A program made the translations under genes and the position numbers. Of a stretch of DNA of 64,000 bases, positions 16,570 through 27,000 are shown piece after piece (the stretch's first letter is position 1; each line of letters begins with the position of its first letter). Below the pieces are notes generated by a model, which was given only the letters and a program-made list of their open reading frames with translations, was not told the DNA's origin and made no database searches. Origin of the DNA: SpSt-539 sp964549445 (GTDB lineage Bacteria > Planctomycetota > Phycisphaerae > UBA1845 > UTPLA1); assembly GCA_964549445.1 (NCBI GenBank), contig CAZJVS010000024.1, forward strand, positions 4,162 to 68,161, read 5' to 3'.

Positions 16570-17370
16570 CTACTCCGCCGCCGCGCCAAACTGCTTGATG
16601 TGCGCCAGGGCGATGCCGCGAATGCACAGATTTGGCTCGACGGCGTCCACAAAGTCGCACGCCCCCGCCACCAGCGAGCCGAGCCCGCCGGTCACGATCA
16701 GCGCCGGCCAGCGCTTCAACTCGGTCGCATACCGCTCGACCAGCTCGCGCAGTGCCCCGACCGCCCCGAAAACGATGCCGTTGCGGATCGCCTCTTCCGT
16801 CGTGCCGCCGAATGTCGGCAGCGATCCATCGCCACCGAGCGGCACCAGCGGCAGTTGGGCCGTGCCATCGGCCAGCGACCGGGCCTGCATGTTCAGCCCC
16901 GGCAAGATCGCCCCTCCCAGAAACACCCCTTCGTCGTTCACGCAGTCAATCGTCGTGGCCGTGCCGAAGCTCGCCACGGCGCACGCCCGGCCGATTCGAT
17001 CAAACGCCGCGGCGGCCGCGCACACTCGATCGACGCCGACCGCCTCGGGATTGGTCAGTGCCAGCGACAGCGGCAGCCGCAGATCGCGGCCCACGACCAG
17101 CGGATCGATCCGCAGACTCTCTTCGACGGCTTCCACCATGCGTCGCTCGGCGGCCGGCACGACCGAGCCGATCACGACCGCCCGGGCCGCGTCGTCCGGC
17201 AAAGACTCCCACATCGGTTCGAGCATGGCCCGGGCCTCGCCGATTTCGTCGAGGGCCGACCGCTGGACGGTGCGAATCTCGCCGCCGCAGACATCGGCGA
17301 CGGAGACATGTGAATTCCCGATCTCAATGACGAGGAGGTTCGACGATGCTGGCTGGCTGGCTGATTCCAC
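16570..17370 (-). CDS. coaX: Type III pantothenate kinase
   Basis: Phosphorylates pantothenate in the first committed step of coenzyme A synthesis; 266 residues. Family motifs are present: EIGNS near the N-terminus, GVDRVCAAAAAF, SFGTATTIDCV and VTGGLGS. The first motif normally reads D-x-G-N-T; here Glu replaces Asp. The GTG at 17370 is chosen because GGAG lies 8 nt upstream and the protein then begins shortly before the kinase motif. The upstream ATG at 17532 would add 54 residues with no counterpart in the family. Confidence 0.88.
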   Translation of the reverse strand: MESASQPASSNLLVIEIGNSHVSVADVCGGEIRTVQRSALDEIGEARAMLEPMWESLPDDAARAVVIGSVVPAAERRMVEAVEESLRIDPLVVGRDLRLPLSLALTNPEAVGVDRVCAAAAAFDRIGRACAVASFGTATTIDCVNDEGVFLGGAILPGLNMQARSLADGTAQLPLVPLGGDGSLPTFGGTTEEAIRNGIVFGAVGALRELVERYATELKRWPALIVTGGLGSLVAGACDFVDAVEPNLCIRGIALAHIKQFGAAAE

Positions 17371-17637
17371 GAAATTCTCCGGTGCCGTAGTTTGGAGGGC
17401 AATTCTATCCGGCCATCGCCCTATCGGCAGCCGGTCGCGCGCGGCGACTTTGGGACGCCGGTCTGAAATGATTTGAGGAATATTTCGGGGGAATGCGGGG
17501 TTACTTGAAGGGGTCGCCTCGCGCGACCACACCTTTACCTTTTCCTTCCCTCGAACGAGCGGCTCACCGTCGCTCGGTAATCGCCCCGTACCCGACGGGG
17601 CGATTCTTTGCGCGCGGCTCGCCCCTGCGGCGTGCGA

Positions 17638-19116
17638 TCAGATCCGGCAGCGCCGCCGCATGCAGAGTCGCATCGAAATGATTCCAAGCAAGCTGAACGG
17701 AGCCATCGAAGCCGCGCCCATTCCGCAAGCCAGGGCCGGGACCTGATCATCGGGCCGGCCTGCTTCCGGCTCCGCCGGTGCGGGAGTTCCGGACTCGCTC
17801 ACGCCGCCGATCGGCGGTTGCGGCGAGTCCGGATTCGGCGGGTCCGTGTCTCCGATGTCGTTCGGTCCGGGAACGAGGTCCAGGCAATCGTTGATCCCGT
17901 CGCTGTCCGTATCCCGCTGCGAGCAACCGCAGCCGTTTGCATCGACCCGCTCGCCCGTCGGTGTGCCCGGGCATGAGTCCGCACAGTCGACAACGTCGTC
18001 CTGGTCGGCATCCAACTGGTGGCAACTACACCCCGCGGCGTTTACCGACTGACCCGTGCTGGTATCCGGACAGGCGTCCGTGCAGTTGGATACGCCGTCG
18101 CCGTCCGAGTCCTGTTGCGAGCAGGCGCAGCCGTTCGCGTCGACCGATTCGCCGGCCGGCGTGCTCGGGCAGGAATCGGCGCAGTCGGCCACGCCGTCGT
18201 GATCCGCATCCGTCTGGTTGCAACTGCAGCCATTCGCGTCGACCGTCTGTGCCGCTCCCGTCCCCGGGCAGTCGTCCGCGCAATCCGCGACGCCGTCGCT
18301 GTCGGCGTCACCGATGAAGAGCCCCGAATAGCGATAGACTGGCCCGGTGTCGTCGCCGACGTAGATCTCGCAATTCGACGGATTGATCGCGAGTGCTTCC
18401 TGGTAGACCAGCGGCGCGACCCATTCACCGAGCGGCGTTCCATCGGGGCGCAAGGCCCGAATCACGTCGGAACCGTTGTAGAGGACGTAGAGCGTATCGG
18501 TCGTCGAGTCGTAGTTCAGGTCGCCGATGACCGACGCATTTGGAACGGCCGGCAGCGTTCCGAGATAGGTCGCCGCGGTCGATGTCGTGCTCGTCTTGAC
18601 CGGCAGCGAGAACTTCAGAATCCGACAGTCGCCCTGCATGCCGACGTAGAAGACTCCGCCTTCCGGATCGCCGGCAACATTGACGAACGTGAGGCCCTCG
18701 ATCCCGAGATTCGGCGGCGCGGTGATCCACGCGCTCAGTTCGAAGACGCGCGTCGTTGTACCCGTCACGAAATTGAACTCGAGAATCCTGTACTCGTTCT
18801 CCCGCGCGATGTAAACGAAGTTCGTCGCCGGGTCGGCGACGGTCACGGCTTCGACATCGCCCCAGACCATCCACGACGTTACATTCGTTCCGTCAAGGTT
18901 CATCCGGTGCAGCCAGCCGTTGTCGCTGATGAGAAAGAGCTGATTGAGCCGCGAGTGCCACACGAGCCCGCTCGGCTCGACGTCGGCCGGCAGATTCTGG
19001 TTGATGAGCGTCCCGGGAAGCTGAGCCGGAAACGGCGCCGCGGCAAACGTCCTCGTCGCGCCCGCAAGGATGAGTATCGAGACGATCAGTGCCTCGCGTC
19101 CGTTGTGACCGCGCAT
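17638..19116 (-). CDS. Surface protein with thrombospondin type 3 repeats and CGxG-type tail
   Basis: 492 residues: signal peptide, an approximately 240-residue beta-propeller-like domain of the SdiA-regulated/phytase-like kind (NLPADVEPSGLVWHS, LEFNFVTGTTTRVFEL), and then five calcium-binding thrombospondin type 3 units (DSDGVADCADDCPGT and variants). The C-terminus is ALACGMGAA, a hydrophobic helix and Arg-rich RRRCRI, which looks like a sorting signal of the Cys-Gly plus membrane helix plus Arg kind. AAGGAG precedes the ATG at 19116. A start at 20220 would give a far longer frame that only shadows the divergent HAF gene. Confidence 0.72.
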   Translation of the reverse strand: MRGHNGREALIVSILILAGATRTFAAAPFPAQLPGTLINQNLPADVEPSGLVWHSRLNQLFLISDNGWLHRMNLDGTNVTSWMVWGDVEAVTVADPATNFVYIARENEYRILEFNFVTGTTTRVFELSAWITAPPNLGIEGLTFVNVAGDPEGGVFYVGMQGDCRILKFSLPVKTSTTSTAATYLGTLPAVPNASVIGDLNYDSTTDTLYVLYNGSDVIRALRPDGTPLGEWVAPLVYQEALAINPSNCEIYVGDDTGPVYRYSGLFIGDADSDGVADCADDCPGTGAAQTVDANGCSCNQTDADHDGVADCADSCPSTPAGESVDANGCACSQQDSDGDGVSNCTDACPDTSTGQSVNAAGCSCHQLDADQDDVVDCADSCPGTPTGERVDANGCGCSQRDTDSDGINDCLDLVPGPNDIGDTDPPNPDSPQPPIGGVSESGTPAPAEPEAGRPDDQVPALACGMGAASMAPFSLLGIISMRLCMRRRCRI

Positions 19117-19272
19117 GGTTGCTTTCTCCTTGGTGTTCGACCCATTGCACCATACGATTTGGCGGTTTCCGAACGCCCAGAATGATGAACATGCCCCGGC
19201 CGTCCGAGAATCGTGCATCGACGGTGAACATGCGTGTAGGAGTCCGGCACGGCCGCTGGTAGAATGTGGCTT

Positions 19273-20529
19273 ATGCCGCGCACCGGGCTGATTGCGACAT
19301 CGATTCCGGTAGTTGCAGTCATCGCCTGCCTGCCCGCCTTCGCGGCTCAGAACGTCACACTCACTCCGCTCGGCGATCTGCCCGGCGGTTCGTACGAAAG
19401 CTATGCATTGGCTGTCTCGGCTGACGGCGCGACGGTCGTCGGTCGCAGCGTCGGTTCTTCGGGTCCGCAGGCATTTCGCTGGACCGCGGACGATGGCATG
19501 GTCGGACTCGGCGACCTCGACGGTGGCGGCGCTTACAGCGAAGCGTTTGACGTGAGCGACGATGGCGCCGCGGTCGTCGGCTGGAGCTACTCGACGAGCG
19601 GCACCGAGGCCTTCCTTTGGCGCCCCGAAACATCGATGGTCGGCCTCGGCTCGTTTCAGGGCGGCGCGAACTTTCACAGCGAGGCCTACGCCGTCTCGGC
19701 TGACGGGCTGCAAGTGTTCGGTCGCAGCATCTACACCAGCGGCTTCCTGCCGTTCGTGAAGCCGCAACCGGGAATCATGCTGCCGATGCCCGACCTGCCC
19801 GGCGGTGGCACCGACAGCGTCGCCATGGCCGCCTCGGCCGACGGCAGCGTCATCGTCGGTCGCAGTCTCGGAGCGGCGGGCCATGAAGCCGCGCGCTGGA
19901 GCGGTTTCGCGCTCCCGACTTCGCTCGGCGATCTGCCGGGCGGCGCGGTCGATGCCCAGGCGAACGCCGTCACCGCTGACGGTTCGGCGATCGTGGGGTT
20001 CGGCACGACCGCCGACGGGCGCGAGGCATTTCGCTGGACCGCCGCCGACGGCATGGTCTCGATCGGGTCTCTGCCCGGAGCGGCTGTCGATGCGAAGGCC
20101 TGGGGCGTCTCGGCCGATGGCGGCCGGGTCGTCGGATGGAGCGGCTCGCCCGGCAACACGCGGGCATTTGTGTGGGAGAATGCGCACGGCATGCGCGACC
20201 TGAACGCCGTCGTCGCTCAAGACTTTGACTTTGATTTGCAGGGATGGGGCTTGATCGCCGCTTACGACATTTCGGCCGACGGGCTGGTCATTGTCGGCCT
20301 GGGCTTCCGCCCGGGCGGCGCGACCGAGGCCTGGCGGCTGGAGCTGCCACCCGACGGCGACCTCAACGAAGACGGCCGCGCGGATGGCGACGACATCGCG
20401 CCGTTCATGGCCGCGATGCTCAACGGTTCGACGTCAATCTCACATCGCCGCCACGCGGACTTTGTCCGCGACGGCGTCATCGGCGTCAACGACGCGCCCG
20501 GGATGGTCGACGTGTTGCTGGGGCTCTGA
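19273..20529 (+). CDS. HAF-repeat extracellular protein with dockerin-like tail
   Basis: 418 residues: signal peptide (through LPAFAAQ), about seven HAF-type repeats of the form LGDLPGG ... AxAVSADGxxVVGxS ... AFRWT, and a C-terminal pair of calcium-loop sequences (DLNEDGRADGDDIAPF; VRDGVIGVNDAPGM) resembling a planctomycete dockerin-like domain. Probably secreted and displayed through that tail. A TAGAAT box 7 nt upstream of ATG 19273 suggests a leaderless start; the in-frame ATG at 19264 overlaps that box. Divergent from the thrombospondin-repeat gene and convergent with the beta-helix gene. Confidence 0.75.
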   Translation: MPRTGLIATSIPVVAVIACLPAFAAQNVTLTPLGDLPGGSYESYALAVSADGATVVGRSVGSSGPQAFRWTADDGMVGLGDLDGGGAYSEAFDVSDDGAAVVGWSYSTSGTEAFLWRPETSMVGLGSFQGGANFHSEAYAVSADGLQVFGRSIYTSGFLPFVKPQPGIMLPMPDLPGGGTDSVAMAASADGSVIVGRSLGAAGHEAARWSGFALPTSLGDLPGGAVDAQANAVTADGSAIVGFGTTADGREAFRWTAADGMVSIGSLPGAAVDAKAWGVSADGGRVVGWSGSPGNTRAFVWENAHGMRDLNAVVAQDFDFDLQGWGLIAAYDISADGLVIVGLGFRPGGATEAWRLELPPDGDLNEDGRADGDDIAPFMAAMLNGSTSISHRRHADFVRDGVIGVNDAPGMVDVLLGL

Positions 20530-20546
20530 TCCACGGTCCGCAGTTC

Positions 20547-22121
20547 CTATGGGTTGAGGAGCAGCGCAACGAATCCTTCGACGTCCCGGCCGTCGACAAT
20601 TCCGTCGTCATTCAAGTCGGCATGCGAGCGCTGGCATGCGGGGAAGGCCATGTAATAGGCATCGCGCCCGGCAATTGCGATCGCCAGCGCGGGCGCGTCG
20701 GCCGCGTTCAGGAAGCCATCGCAATTGAGATCGCCAATGAGCGGCGTCGTCGGCGCCGGGTCATACTCGTACGCACCCATGTCGATCACCGGTTGGATGC
20801 CGCAGCCAGACGCTGGTGCCGGGCAGTCGGGTGAGGCGGGATCGTCGACATATCGCTCGGACCCATCGAGGTCTGACGCGAAGTCGCACAGATTGCCCCA
20901 CGCCACCTGATGGAACGATTCGTTGGACGATAGCTGGACGCCGCAGGCGCCGGGATTGAACGCGCGGTCGATGCACGGCGATCCCGCCGCGAGACGCAGG
21001 TTGTCGTCTAGGGTGCCGGCGGTCTGGTCCGGGCCGAGCAGGTCTATGAACTGCGGGTCGAGGGCGATGTTTCCAATGCCGAGGGGCGGACCACTGAGGT
21101 CCTGAATGCAGGAGTAGGAGAGTTGAAGGGGGGTCGCTTGCGCTGCCATTCCCGCTGCGCCGCCAGCCGTATTGCCCCAGAAGATGCAATTCAGTCCGGC
21201 GATCCGGTCGGCTCCACCGGCCTCGACATTTGCATCGTTGTGGGTGAAAGTGCAGTTAACGACTCGATGTGCGCTGTCATAGTAGAATGAATAGAAGCCC
21301 CCGCCCCGAGTGGCGGTGTTACCCGAAAACAGACAGTTCATCACGAACGCGTCACCGCCCTCGCCGATCGCGAGTCCACCGCCCTGTCCCCCTCGGTTTC
21401 GGAGAAAACGGCAATTCAAGACGATCGCGCTTCCAATGGAGTCGTCGCCGGCGCACAAGCCGCCGCCGTAGCCACAGCACCTGCCATCGTTTTCGACGAA
21501 GTCGCAGCGGAAGACGACCACGTCGCCATTTAGAGCGCATAAACCCGCGCCACTGTAGCCCTGATTCCGTACGAACGTGCAGTTTGCGACGACCGGCTGC
21601 CCGGCGAACGAATAAAGTAACAAACCTCCTCCGAAACCCCCGTTTCCGCCCGTTACCGTGAACCCGTCCAGGCGCGTCGGGGCGTTCGTCGTGCCGGCAT
21701 ACACGACGTGATAGGCGTTCTCGTCACTGTTCTTGAAGTTCGGCCCGTCGTCGCCGGCCAGATCGCCACTCAGCGTCGTGACGTGCACGCTGATTTGTCG
21801 CTGCGAGATCGCCGTCTCGGTTCCCGCGAAGCCGCCATACACTTTCACGCCACTGCGAAGTTGGAACGTAACGGAGCGCGGATCGGTCGGATTGAGGCGG
21901 GCCGTGGGCTTGTAGACGCCGGCGGCGACCCAGATTTCATCGCCCGACTGCGAGGCCGCCAGTGCGGATTCGAGCGATGGGAATGCGTCGGCCCAACTCG
22001 TGCCGTCGTTCGCCCCTGTCGCCGCCGCGTTAACGTAATGAACCGCGCCCCGCGCCGCCGGCGCCCCGGCCAGGCTCAGGGCGACTCCGACAACGAGAGT
22101 CGGGCATCGTACTGATTTCAC
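20547..22121 (-). CDS. Right-handed beta-helix surface protein, copy 1
   Basis: 524 residues: signal peptide (to ARGAVHYVN), a parallel beta-helix of the polymorphic outer-membrane protein type (YVNAAATGANDGTSWADAF, then GGG-rich rungs with NCTF/NCIF), and a C-terminal dockerin-like tail with GDLNCDGFLNAADAPAL and DLNDDGIVDGRDVEGF. Such proteins are typically extracellular and may bind or cleave polysaccharide; no catalytic residues can be assigned. GTG 22121 with AAAGGAA 5-6 nt upstream is preferred to TTG 22139. The beginning of the gene overlaps the end of its paralog by 92 nt. Confidence 0.78.
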   Translation of the reverse strand: MKSVRCPTLVVGVALSLAGAPAARGAVHYVNAAATGANDGTSWADAFPSLESALAASQSGDEIWVAAGVYKPTARLNPTDPRSVTFQLRSGVKVYGGFAGTETAISQRQISVHVTTLSGDLAGDDGPNFKNSDENAYHVVYAGTTNAPTRLDGFTVTGGNGGFGGGLLLYSFAGQPVVANCTFVRNQGYSGAGLCALNGDVVVFRCDFVENDGRCCGYGGGLCAGDDSIGSAIVLNCRFLRNRGGQGGGLAIGEGGDAFVMNCLFSGNTATRGGGFYSFYYDSAHRVVNCTFTHNDANVEAGGADRIAGLNCIFWGNTAGGAAGMAAQATPLQLSYSCIQDLSGPPLGIGNIALDPQFIDLLGPDQTAGTLDDNLRLAAGSPCIDRAFNPGACGVQLSSNESFHQVAWGNLCDFASDLDGSERYVDDPASPDCPAPASGCGIQPVIDMGAYEYDPAPTTPLIGDLNCDGFLNAADAPALAIAIAGRDAYYMAFPACQRSHADLNDDGIVDGRDVEGFVALLLNP

Positions 22122-23790
22122 TCGATTTCCTTTGGACAAGCGTGTGCTCCTGCGTCGGGGCGACTGCGATTGACCGACCGAGTATCAACCCGACAAAGCC
22201 CTCCACATCGGCCCCGTCGAGAATGCCGTCGTCGTTTGTGTCACCGTTCGATCGGCGGCAAGCCGGATACGCCGCGTAGTACGGAATCCGCCCGGTAACG
22301 GCCAGCGCAAACGCAGGCGCGTCAACAGGGTCGACGACGCCATCGCAATTCAGATCGCCGACGAGTTTCGCGGCCGGCGTCGGCCGGAACTCGTATGCCC
22401 CCATGTCGATGACGGGATGCGAACCGCAATTGGCGGCCGGCGGGACACAATCGGTCGAACTCGGATCGTCGACATACCGCTCTGCGTCATCGAGATCGGT
22501 GACAAAATCGCAGCGGTTTCCGGCGTATGCGCAATATGCCGATCCCGGGTCGACTACGATGCACACTTCGTCAGTTGACGCGCGGTCGATGCAGGGAGAT
22601 CCCGGCGACAGCCGCAGGTCGTCATCGAGCGTACCGGCGATGCCATCGGGACCAAGTGGGTCCCTGAAGAGGGGATCGAGGGCGATGTTTCCGAAACCGA
22701 ATGGCGGGCTGCCCCAATCCTGAACGCAGCAGTGGAAAAACGTGTACGTTTCTGAGATCTGGGCGGCCATCCCCGTTGCGCCCCCGGCCGTGTTCCCCCA
22801 AAAGATGCAATTATTAACGACGCGAGCGATGTCAACTCCCCCACCCTTGATTTCCGCATGATTGCGGCTGAAAGTGCAGTTGACGAGCCGAGGACACACG
22901 GGTTCAAAGCCATAGAAGCCGCCACCGGATATGCCGGCGATGTTCCCGGAGAAGATACAGTTTACTAGAAACGCGCCGGCGTTTTCGCCGCATCCGAATC
23001 CGCCGCCTTTTCGGTCGGCACGGTTTCCTAGAAACCTGCAATTCAGAACCAGGGGAGCGGATTGTTCGTCATCGTTGCAGCCCACTCCACCGCCCCAAAC
23101 GGACGCGACGTTACCGAGAAACGTGCAACCGTAGAGTGTCGGATTCCCCTTGAGCACAAATATGCCGCCGCCGACCGATGCGCGATTGCGAACAAACATG
23201 CAGTCCGCAATCGTGAGATACCCCGGGGGTTGGTTAATCAGCAGGCCGCCGCCCTGACCCACGTCAAGCTGGTATCCATACGGACGCGAGTCATTACCGC
23301 CCGAGACGGTAAACCCATCGAGCCGTGCCGATCGGTCCGTTCCCTCACCTCGCAGCAGGTGATAAACATTCTCGCCGTAGTTCTCGAAATCCGACCCGTC
23401 ATCCCCCGCCAGGTCGCCGCTCAGCGTGGTCACGTTGACGTCAATCTGCCGCTGCGAGAGCGCCGTCTCGGTTCCCGCGAAGCCGCCATACACCTTCACG
23501 CCGCTCAGCAGCCGAAAGGTCGCTGAACGCGGATCGCCCGGGTCCTCGCGAGCCGTCGGCTTGTACACGCCCGCCGCCACCCAGATCTGATCGCCCGCCT
23601 GCGCTACTTCCAGCGCCGACTGGAGAGAAACAAAGGCATCCGCCCAACTCGTCCCGTCGTTGGCGCCGGTTGCAGTTGCGTTCACATAGTGAACCGCGCC
23701 GCGCGCAGTGGGTGCAACCACCAATACGAGCACAGTACAAATCGAAAGCGCATGGAACCGCCTCGCTCGGGCAAGTGTGCATCTTGACAT
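22030..23790 (-). CDS. Right-handed beta-helix surface protein, copy 2 (extended end)
   Basis: 586 residues, a clear paralog of the next gene: both share VHYVNA-TGANDGTSWADAF, the KVYGGFAGTETA block and the same dockerin-like end (VGDLNCDGVVDPVDAPAF ... DVEGFVGLILG). After that end the frame continues for about 45 residues of unrelated sequence into the start of the neighbour, so the ancestral stop seems to have been lost. ATG 23790 has GGAG 7 nt upstream and begins the signal peptide. Both are probably exported to the cell surface. Confidence 0.75.
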   Translation of the reverse strand: MSRCTLARARRFHALSICTVLVLVVAPTARGAVHYVNATATGANDGTSWADAFVSLQSALEVAQAGDQIWVAAGVYKPTAREDPGDPRSATFRLLSGVKVYGGFAGTETALSQRQIDVNVTTLSGDLAGDDGSDFENYGENVYHLLRGEGTDRSARLDGFTVSGGNDSRPYGYQLDVGQGGGLLINQPPGYLTIADCMFVRNRASVGGGIFVLKGNPTLYGCTFLGNVASVWGGGVGCNDDEQSAPLVLNCRFLGNRADRKGGGFGCGENAGAFLVNCIFSGNIAGISGGGFYGFEPVCPRLVNCTFSRNHAEIKGGGVDIARVVNNCIFWGNTAGGATGMAAQISETYTFFHCCVQDWGSPPFGFGNIALDPLFRDPLGPDGIAGTLDDDLRLSPGSPCIDRASTDEVCIVVDPGSAYCAYAGNRCDFVTDLDDAERYVDDPSSTDCVPPAANCGSHPVIDMGAYEFRPTPAAKLVGDLNCDGVVDPVDAPAFALAVTGRIPYYAAYPACRRSNGDTNDDGILDGADVEGFVGLILGRSIAVAPTQEHTLVQRKSSEISTMPDSRCRSRPEPGRGAGGAGRGSLR

Positions 23791-23944
23791 TTTGTGGCTC
23801 CGACTGTGCGCGCTTATTTTCCCCATTTCGGTCGCGAAGGGCAACCCAGAAATGCGAGAAAACCGCCCCCAATCGGTTGCGCGCTGCATCAATCGCGCCA
23901 ACCCGTAAGTGTTTTCACTGAATCGCTTCTGACCCGAAAGCGAA

Positions 23945-23984
23945 CGCCTCGGCAATGGGCGGAAATCTAACCCTTGCCGAGGCG
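23945..23984 (-). terminator. Hairpin terminator after the passenger-repeat gene
   Basis: 11-bp perfect stem CGCCTCGGCAA (23945-23955) with TTGCCGAGGCG (23974-23984), extended by GGG/CCC. It lies between the stop at 24064 and the next gene on the minus strand. In the plus direction it is followed by CTCTTTT. Confidence 0.6.
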
Positions 23985-24063
23985 CTCTTTTCGGTACCCA
24001 CTTCGTCGCTCCCGACGCCGGTGCGTCGTGGAGCCGGGATGGCTCCCGGAGTTCACTCCGCGA

Positions 24064-27000
24064 TCATCGCCGACGTCGCAACCGTGCCGCGGCAGCGATG
24101 CCGAGCAGCAACAGCGTGGCCGGCTCGGGGAGAATCGTGACGGCGATGTCGTTGCCGTCGCCGACGCGACCGGTCGAGTCGGTGCCGCTGAAGGCGTAGT
24201 TGACCGTGGCCGAGTAGCCGCCCGGCAGCCCGGTGATCGACGCGAATGTTCCAGCGACCGGGTCGACTCCGTCGTTCGCGACCAGCACGAACGTGCCGTT
24301 GAAATAGGGAGGTGGCGTAGGTCCATTCAGCAGGAGCAGGTTTAACGCCGCGTTCGTCAGACTGACGCCGCCGGTCACGTCCAGCAGGTCAGCGAAGAGC
24401 GGGCCGCCGTTGTTCAGATCGATCTCGGAACTCAGCGCGCCGAGCAGGTTCAGCGCGCCGGTGGCCAGCGTGCCGATGCTGTTGCCCGGGGCGATCGTGC
24501 CGCCGCTTGCGACGGTCACCGCGTTCGCAATCGAGCCGGTGCCCTTGAGCGTGGCAAGATTCGCCACCGAGATCGCCGAGGAGGCCAGTGCGCCGTCGAC
24601 CTGCAGCGTTCCCGCATTGACGGCCACCGAGCCGCTGTGCGTGTTCGCCGCGTTCGACAGGATCAGCGTGCCGGTCCCGATCTTGGTCAGCGGGCTGAAG
24701 CCCGAAAGCGGCCCGGCCCACTCGGCGACGATTCCGGCGCCGACATTTGCCGTGGCATTACCCTCCTGGCCCGGATTCGGCCCGATCCCGAGAACGATCG
24801 CATTGCTAATGGTTGAATTGTTCAGCGGAATGATCTGCGGCTGCGTTCCGGAGGAGGAATTCCAGACGCTGATCGGCCCGCCCGGCAGCGCACCCGCCGT
24901 ATAGCTGACCGTGTTGCTGTTTCCGCCGCTGATGGTGATCGGGCCGTTCCCGGCGCCGGTCCCGCTGAACGTGACCTTCATGCTGAAGCCCTGATCGCCG
25001 AGGTTGAATCCGCCGGCGTTGGAGACCGTGCCGCTGAAGTTCGCCCGACCGTTGGGAACGTGAAACGTGCCCGGCCCGGAGATGTTGCCGGTAAAGTTGG
25101 TCGATCCGGACCCACCCGCGCCGCCGCCTTGCAGCCGGAGGCTGGTGTTGAGCGTGACGTTACCGCTGATCGTCTGCGATCCCGTGGTGTTGCTCAGCGG
25201 GCTCAGCCCCGGCACCAGACTGTACCGCAGCGTAGCGCCGGCCGCGTTCGTCGAGCCATTGTCAACGATAATGTCACGCCCGATTACCGCGTTCACCCCG
25301 GCGCCGGAGATGTTCAGCGACGGGAGCAGGCCGACCATGTCCGCGTCGTTCTGCGGAACTCCAATCGTAATGGGGCCCTGGCCGCCTAGGGTCTGACTCG
25401 TGTTGATGTTGAGTGTCCCACCGCGGACCTCCAGCGAGCCGGAGAAAGTATTGGTTGCCAGGTTCGTCGTGGCGGGGTTGTCGTTCGTGATCGTCCCGGT
25501 CAGCCCCGAGAGATCGCCGTTGAGCGTCAACGTCGAATTGGCGTTGATCAGGCCCTGCGAGCCGGTGATCGCGCTGTTAACGACGTTCGTGCCGCCGAAG
25601 AAAACGCCCGGCGTCGCTCCATAGGCGATCGTGCCGCCCGTGTAGGTGCCGGTCCCGGTGGTATTCAGAATCATCCCCGAGTCGATGCCCAGCGTCTGCC
25701 CCGCGCCGATCGTCGTCGTGAAGGTTCCAGATCGCTTGAGCGCGTTGATATTGACCGAGCTGGCGACCGTCGAGCCCGCCGCCACGGCTACGTTCGTGCC
25801 CGGCGTGTTGAAGTCCGGGGCGTATCCGGTGTACGGCGTCAGGCCGGTCGCGCCGTTGTAGGTGAGGAAATCCGACGATCCGACCATCCTGGGCAGGATG
25901 CCGGTCGCATCAGCGGTTGGGAGCGTGCCGTTCACGAACATCTTGCTGGCCGCGCCCAGCGTCGTGCTGCTGACCTGCATCGTTGCCCGGGGCGCGAGCG
26001 AGAGATTTCCGCTCGCGGTGACCGTCACCGTCCCGCCGGCCCCGTTGGGGGTCAGCGTGACCACATTGTTCCCGCCCTGGACATTTAGATTGCCGAAGGT
26101 CTCTGACGCGGCGGCGGTGGACAAGCCGCGATAGATGAAGTTGCCGTCGCGGAGCTGAACCTCCGCATCGTCGCGGATGCGGTCGTTGTTCTGCGCCGCG
26201 GGCGTCGGCGGCTGCGATCCGCCGGCCGCGATCGCCGCGTTGTTATCAATGGCAAAGGTGCCGCCCGCGTATGCCTGCAACAGCGTCGCGGACTGGTACG
26301 AACCATTTGCTCCCTGCAGCTTGACCGTGCTGGTGTTGCCGGCGGCCGGTTGCCCCGCAATCTTGACCGAGGTCGAGGCATTCGTGCCGGTCACGACATT
26401 CTCGCCCATATTGAGTTTCGTGCCACCGGTGTACGTGTTGTTGCCGAAGAGGCCCATTCCATCCTGTGCGGCCTGCACGCCGTTTGACTGCGTGCCGATC
26501 GACTTGAACAGCGAACCGTTCGAGATGGAGCCGGTGAATTGCAGGGCCGAACTCAACCCGAAGCTGTTTTGCGAGCCGACACGAACAACCTGCGTTCCCC
26601 CGCCCATGTCCAGATTCGCGGCGATCGAGTTGCTGCTGAAGTTTCCGCCGGTCACGCCGACGACATTAATGTCGCCGGTCACGCGAAGCGTGCCGCTGCC
26701 GATGACGCCGCTGCCGGCGGCATTAATCAGCGGGTTCCACGGCGTCGAATTGGTCTGATTGATGAACGTCAGCGACGAGAGGGTGACATTGTTGCTGCCG
26801 ATGTCGAAGTACCCCTGGCCCATGCTCAATTTCGCTGAAGCGGGAATAACGCTGGAGTTCATCACGCGGAGTGTTCCGCCGTCGAGCGGTCCGAACGCTC
26901 CTCCGACCAGTAAGTTGGCCGTCAGGGTCGCTCGACCATCCAGCGGCACATCGCCTGAAAACAAGCAGGGGCTGCTCAGCTCAAGAATCCCCGGTCCGAT

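Noticed and set aside
19117..20220. Long upstream extension of the thrombospondin-repeat protein
   Set aside because: It is the reverse strand of the HAF-repeat gene; codon pattern and AAGGAG before 19116 point to the shorter protein.
22122..22139. TTG start for the first beta-helix protein
   Set aside because: GTG at 22121 has a well-placed AAAGGAA; the TTG has none.
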